NCBI RefSeq assembly: GCF_015277875.1
Contig: NZ_CP063814.1
Coordinates: 1,736,001-1,800,000 of the forward strand
From: Microbacterium luteum
GTDB lineage: Bacteria; Actinomycetota; Actinomycetes; Actinomycetales; Microbacteriaceae
Length of the DNA stretch: 64,000 nucleotides
Reading direction: 5' to 3'
Shown: piece after piece, positions 60,419-64,000 of the stretch
How positions within the stretch are numbered: position 1 is the stretch's first letter
Layout: each line of letters begins with the position of its first letter
Made by a program: the position numbers and the translations under genes
Notes under the pieces: model-generated
The model's database searches: none
Told to the model about the DNA's origin: nothing
Seen by the model: the letters and a program-made list of their open reading frames with translations, nothing else

Positions 60419-61459
60419 TCAGTCGTCGGTGCGCGCGCCGAAGACGATCTCATCCCACGAGGGCATCGACGTGCGGCCTTTGCGCCGCCCCGCTCCTTCG
60501 GCGATGACGATCGTGCGATCGTCGATCTCGTCGTCGGATGCGACGGGCTCGTCCTCGGATGATTCATAGCCGGGCTCGAGGGCGTCGAAGAGTGCCACGG
60601 GAGCGTTCGGATCCGATCGGTCGTCTTCGGGTTCGGGCAGCGGCTCCCGCTGCCCCCGGCGTCGACGCAGCGCCTCGAGGAGATCGGCGGTCTCGGCCGA
60701 GGTTGTGACCTCCGGGTCGGTTGCGCGCTTGGTCGCGGCCTGACGCACGGCCTGCGCGGTGGCCGGGGTGCTCGACGCCGCCGGCGCGGAGGCTTCGGCT
60801 TCGGCGTCGGGCACCCGGCGCGGGCCGAACGCTCCGCTGTCGAAGCGTGACTCGTCCTTGCCGGCGTTGTCGAGCGCGCGGAGGCGCGGGATGAGCCCCT
60901 CGGGGAGCGAGCCCTGGCGGGAGAGCTGAACGGCATCGCCGTTCTGCGGCGACAGGGTGGACCGCCGCGGATCGAAGCCCCATCGCGCGTCGTGCTCGAT
61001 CCCCGCGGAGGTGAACTCGAGCTTCACGACCCATCCGCTCTGCTCCTTCCAGCTCGTCCATCGCTCGCCGCCGGCACCCGCCTCGGCGAGCTTCGCCCGC
61101 ACGGCGGTGCCGAAGCTCACGTGCGCATCGTGGTCGAGTTCGGAGCCCATCAGGACGGGGACGGCCAGAGCCTGTCCGACGATGTGCTCGCGCTCGGCGA
61201 GCACCGGACGCTCGAAGCGCTGCACATCTTCGACACGCAGCCCCAGCAGGTCTGCGACCTCCTTGGTCGACAGGCCGGCGCGGATGTGCGACTGGATCTC
61301 CCGCGGACTCGCCCGCTTCTCGGGGGCATCCGACTCGCGTCTGACGCGGCGGAGCTCGGCCCGCAGCACGTCGTCGAGGGCGAGCGCGAAGCGATCTCCG
61401 GCCTCGGTCGCGACGACGAGACGGTCGTCTTCGGTGCCGATCACTCTGAGCTGTTCCAT
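60419..61459 (-). CDS. sepH: Septation protein SepH
   Basis: The 346-residue protein starts M-E-Q-L-R-V-I-G-T-E-D-D and has the DUF3071 region with an HTH-like segment, S-T-K-E-V-A-D-L-L-G-L-R-V-E-D-V-Q. R-A-P-like G-Q-A-L-A-V-P-V and S-G-W-V-V-K-L-E-F follow, then a long disordered Ala/Glu/Arg-rich tail ending S-M-P-S-W-D-E-I-V-F-G. SepH in Streptomyces and mycobacteria stimulates FtsZ assembly at division. The conserved C-terminal S-W-D-E-I motif is kept. The ATG at the complement of 61457-61459 fits the family start. Confidence 0.9.
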   Translation of the reverse strand: MEQLRVIGTEDDRLVVATEAGDRFALALDDVLRAELRRVRRESDAPEKRASPREIQSHIRAGLSTKEVADLLGLRVEDVQRFERPVLAEREHIVGQALAVPVLMGSELDHDAHVSFGTAVRAKLAEAGAGGERWTSWKEQSGWVVKLEFTSAGIEHDARWGFDPRRSTLSPQNGDAVQLSRQGSLPEGLIPRLRALDNAGKDESRFDSGAFGPRRVPDAEAEASAPAASSTPATAQAVRQAATKRATDPEVTTSAETADLLEALRRRRGQREPLPEPEDDRSDPNAPVALFDALEPGYESSEDEPVASDDEIDDRTIVIAEGAGRRKGRTSMPSWDEIVFGARTDD

Positions 61460-61661
61460 GCCAATCGCCTCTCCGGTTCGGCGTACGTCGCCCATGCTGA
61501 CACAGCGGTTCGCCGGCGCCGGGAATATCGCGGGCGCGCCGCGAGTTCGACCCCGAGCGCGCCGGCCGTGATCCGCATTTGCGAAATCCGGAGCGGTCGT
61601 GCAAACTAACGCCGCCCCGATGGGCACACAGCAATCTTCTGGGAAGTAGAGACCGTCACGA

Positions 61662-61952
61662 ATGGCTACTGATTACGACGCTCCGCGCAAGTCCGAAGAC
61701 GAGAGCGAGTCGATCGAAGCGCTCAAGGAGCGCGTGCCCGACAAGATGTCGGGATCGGTCGACGTCGAGGACTCCGACAACCCCTCGGGCTTCGAACTGC
61801 CGGGCGCCGACCTGTCCGATCTCGAGCTGGATGTGGTGGTCCTCCCGCCGCAGCAGGACGAGTTCACCTGCATGAGCTGCTTCCTCGTCAAGCACCGCTC
61901 GCAGGTCGATCACGAAGAGGCGATCGGCTTCATCTGCACGGAGTGCTCGTAG
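61662..61952 (+). CDS. DUF4193 zinc-ribbon protein
   Basis: The 96-residue protein has an acidic N-terminal region ([12 protein letters not shown]). It then has [14 protein letters not shown] and F-I-C-T-E-C-S at the end, a C-x-x-C ... C-x-x-C zinc ribbon. This is the typical DUF4193 pattern of actinobacteria; no function is known. It is divergent from sepH, and its 3' end overlaps the convergent DUF3093 gene by 23 bases. Confidence 0.88.
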   Translation: MATDYDAPRKSEDESESIEALKERVPDKMSGSVDVEDSDNPSGFELPGADLSDLELDVVVLPPQQDEFTCMSCFLVKHRSQVDHEEAIGFICTECS

Positions 61953-62424
61953 CCGAGGCCCGCCGCACCGCCGCGGCCAGGCGGTCGGGTGTCCGCGAGG
62001 AGAGGTACCACGCGGGAACCGGATCGTCGGGGTCATCGATCGGGATCACGACGACGCCGTCGATGCCTCCGCGCAGCAGATGCCACGCGCGCGGATGAAG
62101 ACCGGGGCCACGGGCCTGGCGGGCATCCTCGCCGGTGAGTGCGACGGGGGCGCCGAGATGGCACGCGTCGATGTGCGCGCGGCCGGCGCGAAGGCGCCCG
62201 CCCGTCACCTCGATGCGGGGCGACAGGACGATCCAGACCGCGACGGATCCGAGTCCGACGACGGCGCCCGCCGCGAGCGCGAGCGTGGTGTCCACAGGGA
62301 CGAACACGAGGGCTGCCATCGGCCCCGCGAGCGCGGCGGCGACCAGGCTCCACAGCGACGGGCTCAGACGCTCGCGATAGTTCACGGCGCCTTCCGCGCC
62401 GACGTCGACAGCTCTGTTCTGCAT
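61930..62424 (-). CDS. DUF3093 membrane protein
   Basis: The 164-residue product has [10 protein letters not shown], two transmembrane segments (about 26-46 and 50-70), and a conserved [15 protein letters not shown]-terminal soluble part contains [17 protein letters not shown]. These are DUF3093 features. ATG (complement of 62422-62424) is used; a GTG start at V-N-Y-R-E-R-L, giving a protein closer to the usual family length, is an alternative. It is divergent from dut. Confidence 0.85.
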   Translation of the reverse strand: MQNRAVDVGAEGAVNYRERLSPSLWSLVAAALAGPMAALVFVPVDTTLALAAGAVVGLGSVAVWIVLSPRIEVTGGRLRAGRAHIDACHLGAPVALTGEDARQARGPGLHPRAWHLLRGGIDGVVVIPIDDPDDPVPAWYLSSRTPDRLAAAVRRASATSTPCR

Positions 62425-62436
62425 TACCCTCGTTGC

Positions 62437-62889
62437 GTGACCGAATCGGTGGATGTCCTCATTATGGCCCGTGAGGCCCCGCTCTACGCGCACCCCGGCG
62501 ATGCCGGAGCCGATCTGGTGGCCGCCGAGGCGGTGCGCCTCGAGCCCGGTGAGCGCGCGCTGGTCGGCACCGGCGTCCGCATCGCACTTCCGGACGGTCA
62601 CGTCGGATTCGTCGTTCCGCGCAGCGGCCTGGCGTCGAAGCACGGCATCACGGTGGTGAACGCGCCGGGCACGGTGGATGCCGGCTACCGGGGCGAGGTC
62701 AAGGTCGCGTTGCTGAACACCGACCCACGAGAGCCCTACACGATCCGGGAGGGCGACCGCATCGCGCAGCTGATCGTGATGCCGATCCCGCCGGTGCGGT
62801 TCGTGCCGGTGGACGAATTGCCCGACAGCACCCGGGGCGACGGCGGCTTCGGCTCGACGGGCTACCAGAAGGATGGAGCATCCTCATGA
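62437..62889 (+). CDS. dut: dUTP diphosphatase
   Basis: The 150-residue trimeric dUTPase has all five motifs: H-P-G-D-A-G-A-D-L (I), P-R-S-G-L-A-S-K (II), [13 protein letters not shown] (III), R-I-A-Q-L-I-V (IV) and G-D-G-G-F-G-S-T-G (V). It hydrolyses dUTP to dUMP, keeping uracil out of DNA. GTG 62437 is the start. The stop overlaps the DUF3710 gene by four bases (ATGA). Confidence 0.96.
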   Translation: MTESVDVLIMAREAPLYAHPGDAGADLVAAEAVRLEPGERALVGTGVRIALPDGHVGFVVPRSGLASKHGITVVNAPGTVDAGYRGEVKVALLNTDPREPYTIREGDRIAQLIVMPIPPVRFVPVDELPDSTRGDGGFGSTGYQKDGASS

Positions 62890-63455
62890 CCGAATCCACT
62901 CCCGTCGACCGCGCGACCTCGGGACCCTTCGATGACAGCGAGGCCAATCCGGTCCGCCCGTACATCGACCTGGGCGGCATCAAGATCCTGCCGCGGGAGG
63001 GTCTGAACCTGCGCCTGGAGGTCGAGGAGCAGACCAAGCGCATCGTCGCCGTCGGGCTGGACTACGCCGAATCGACGCTCCAGGTGCAGCCCTTCGCCGC
63101 GCCGCGCTCGAGCGGCCTGTGGGACGAGACGCGGGAACAGATCCGTGAGCAGGTACGCACCCAGGGCGGTCGCGTCGAGGAGCGCGAAGGTCCGCTGGGT
63201 CACGAGCTGCTGGCCGAGGTGCCGGTTTCGGCGGCGGACGGGTCGACGGGCAAGCGACTCGCCCGATTCATCGGTGTCGACGGTCCGCGCTGGTTCCTGC
63301 GCGGCGTCATCGGGGGAGCCGGCGCCGCCGACGCGGGTGCGGCGGCGAAGGTCGAGGACCTGTTCCGGTCGATCGTGGTGGTGCGAGGGGGCTCTCCGAT
63401 GCCGCCGCGCGACCTCATCCCCCTCAAGATGCCGGCCACGCCGGGTTCTGCGTGA
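62886..63455 (+). CDS. DUF3710 protein
   Basis: The 189-residue protein contains [11 protein letters not shown], then [10 protein letters not shown] and [21 protein letters not shown] follows and P-P-R-D-L-I-P-L-K comes near the end. This is the standard DUF3710 pattern, a conserved partner of dut in actinobacteria. No enzymatic role is known. The 3' end overlaps the next gene as GTGA. Confidence 0.9.
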   Translation: MTESTPVDRATSGPFDDSEANPVRPYIDLGGIKILPREGLNLRLEVEEQTKRIVAVGLDYAESTLQVQPFAAPRSSGLWDETREQIREQVRTQGGRVEEREGPLGHELLAEVPVSAADGSTGKRLARFIGVDGPRWFLRGVIGGAGAADAGAAAKVEDLFRSIVVVRGGSPMPPRDLIPLKMPATPGSA

Positions 63456-64000
63456 CCGGCGAGAGCACCGCCGCGCCCGACGAGTCCGAGCCGCAGGAGA
63501 AGACGGCGACCGGGTCGGCCGACGCGAAGGGACCTTCGGCACCGGACGCCATCGGGGCGGCCCTCGGGCAGGCTGCGCGGCGCGCGGGCATCGATCCCGC
63601 TGAGGAGGCGTCGACCGGTCACGTCGTCTGGCGGGCGATGGGCGGTGTGCGGGGCATCCTCGAATCGGTGCTCCCGGGGCTGGTGTTCATCGTGGTCTTC
63701 ACCATCACGATCGATCCGGACTCCGGCGACGGCCATCTCTGGCTCTCCCTCGGCCTGTCGGTCGGTGTGGCGGCTGTCTTCACGGCGGCGCGCCTGCTCG
63801 CCCGGCAGCCGGTCACGGCCGCGGTGGGGGGTCTCGTCGCGGCCGTGGTCGCGGCGGCGTTCGCTCTGCTCACCGGAGATGCGAGCAACAACTTCGTTCC
63901 GGGGTTCGTGACCAATGCGGTCTACGGCTCGGCGCTGCTGATCTCGGCGCTGGCCGGGTGGTCGCTGATCGGACTCGCCGCGGGGTTCCTCCTCGGCGAA
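63452..64000 (+). CDS. DUF3159 membrane protein (partial)
   Basis: The frame starts at GTG 63452 and stays open to the window end, giving 183 residues. The N-terminal 55 residues are charged and Pro-rich. W-R-A-M-G-G-V-R-G-I-L-E-S-V-L-P and four or more hydrophobic segments (from about 72 onward) follow, with F-V-P-G-F-V-T-N-A-V-Y-G-S-A. These are features of DUF3159 integral membrane proteins that follow DUF3710 in actinobacteria. The C-terminus lies beyond the window. Confidence 0.85.
   Translation, partial: MTGESTAAPDESEPQEKTATGSADAKGPSAPDAIGAALGQAARRAGIDPAEEASTGHVVWRAMGGVRGILESVLPGLVFIVVFTITIDPDSGDGHLWLSLGLSVGVAAVFTAARLLARQPVTAAVGGLVAAVVAAAFALLTGDASNNFVPGFVTNAVYGSALLISALAGWSLIGLAAGFLLGE

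Overview
This window comes from a high-GC actinobacterium. The gene content (GlnE with two glutamine synthetases, SepH, polyphosphate glucokinase, DUF4191/DUF4193/DUF3093/DUF3710/DUF3159 proteins, a HrdB-type sigma factor and a ParE/ParC pair) points to Microbacteriaceae, most likely Microbacterium or a close relative. That is inference from recognised families, not from a search.

Positions 1 to about 32264 are the right-hand part of an integrated siphovirus-type prophage; its left end lies outside the window. It opens with the end of a DnaB-type helicase and an SSB, followed by a tightly packed early region (about 0.6-7.8 kb) of small, mostly ATGA/GTGA-overlapping genes. Many of these encode Cys-rich proteins, and several are HNH endonucleases. 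After a promoter/hairpin gap at 7.8-7.9 kb come the packaging genes (HNH, small and large terminase), then portal, protease, capsid, head-tail connectors, major tail protein, frameshifted tail chaperones, tape measure, tail tip genes, a lysis cassette (M15 endolysin, membrane proteins, holin) and a large beta-helix receptor-binding protein. On the minus strand at the right end lie an Ltp-type putative superinfection-exclusion protein, a tyrosine integrase and a small gene coupled to it. The right attachment site is recognisable as a displaced 3' half of a tRNA gene (32221-32264).

Positions 32.3-58.9 kb are chromosomal housekeeping genes: a zinc-ribbon protein, a stand-alone exonuclease/DNA polymerase I-like protein, RNase P RNA, polyphosphate glucokinase, the nitrogen cluster glnA2-glnE-(terminator)-glnA1 with a well-formed GlnR box upstream of glnA1, an RDD and a DUF4191 membrane protein, an orphan kinase-like membrane protein, and the minus-strand set pepA-lpdA-sucB (pepA is frameshifted). 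Next come a PAC2 protein, the primary sigma factor coupled to an F420-ligase-like gene, topoisomerase IV (parE and parC, convergent) and an alkaline-phosphatase-superfamily protein.

An IS110-family element (within 58909-60352) sits between the phosphatase gene and sepH. Its transposase start is enclosed in a strong RNA hairpin. The window closes with sepH, DUF4193, DUF3093, dut, DUF3710 and a DUF3159 membrane protein cut by the window end.
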